A DNA stretch of 6,620 nt from an uncultured Fretibacterium sp. (GTDB taxonomy: Bacteria > Synergistota > Synergistia > Synergistales > Aminobacteriaceae), in contig CALAUZ010000306.1 in assembly GCA_937892105.1 (NCBI GenBank), positions 1 to 6,620 of the forward strand, in the 5' to 3' direction. The translations under genes and the position numbers were made by a program. Of this stretch, positions 6,592-6,620 are shown piece after piece. The stretch's first letter is position 1; every line of letters starts with the position of its first letter. The notes under the pieces were generated by a model. That model made no database searches. It saw only the letters and a program-made list of their open reading frames with translations, and was not told the DNA's origin.

Positions 6592-6620
6592 TGATGGTTG
6601 GCTTCATGCTGGCTATTCTG
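6588..6620 (+). other. Open hydrophobic reading frame running off the window: frameshifted continuation or next gene start
   Basis: In the third frame the codons from ATG 6588 onward read MMMVGFMLAIL to the last base. The same frame is open back through VVGKRFYA (6564-6587) to an ATG at 6528. The ATG at 6588 overlaps the TGA of the preceding 108-residue frame as ATGA, the arrangement of coupled genes, but no ribosome site is visible before it. It could instead be the continuation of the preceding membrane protein after a one-base loss in GGG 6569-6571. Too little is present to name it. Confidence 0.3.

Noticed and set aside
6589..6620. TGA read as tryptophan, which would keep the last membrane protein open (W W W L A S C W L F)
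   Set aside because: The confident genes have no internal TGA, encode Trp only as TGG, and the thioesterase ends at TGA. Stop-codon recoding is not supported.

Overview
The window is one co-directional bacterial gene block, all on the + strand. It holds five recognisable genes plus the start of a sixth: hisD (5' end cut off by the window) - acyl-ACP thioesterase - trkA - trkH - membrane-anchored spermidine-synthase-like protein - start of a polytopic membrane protein at the right edge. I see no minus-strand gene, RNA gene, mobile element or CRISPR array. Base composition is near balanced, with heavy use of ATA, GGA and GTA codons and two probable TTG starts. A FatA/FatB-type thioesterase and a Trk system in a tight operon fit an anaerobic bacterium; I lean towards Synergistota or a similar Gram-negative-walled anaerobe, but this is an impression from gene content and not a demonstrated placement.

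Layout. Positions 1-1032 are the C-terminal three quarters of histidinol dehydrogenase, with all the catalytic and zinc-site residues I looked for present. The stop codon directly abuts the ATG of the thioesterase (1033-1773). TrkA follows after 3 bases (probable TTG start at 1777) and its 3' end overlaps the start of trkH by 11 bases. A 76-base gap (4634-4709) is the only real intergenic space and could hold a weak promoter. The spermidine-synthase-like gene (4710-6251) comes next, then after 13 bases a membrane protein gene (from 6265) whose reading frame breaks 30 bases before the window ends.

How the genes fit together. TrkA (cytosolic nucleotide-binding regulator) and TrkH (K+-translocating membrane subunit) form one potassium-uptake system and are translationally coupled. 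HisD (last two steps of histidine synthesis) and the thioesterase (release of fatty acids from ACP) are probably co-transcribed neighbours without a direct biochemical link. The aminopropyltransferase-like protein lacks the acidic residues that mark true polyamine synthases, so its product is unknown. No clearly new biological system is visible. The points most worth a second look are the trkA start region (best-placed ATG out of frame, an out-of-frame mini-ORF and a short repeat), the altered catalytic motifs of the spermidine-synthase-like protein, and the frame break at the right edge.
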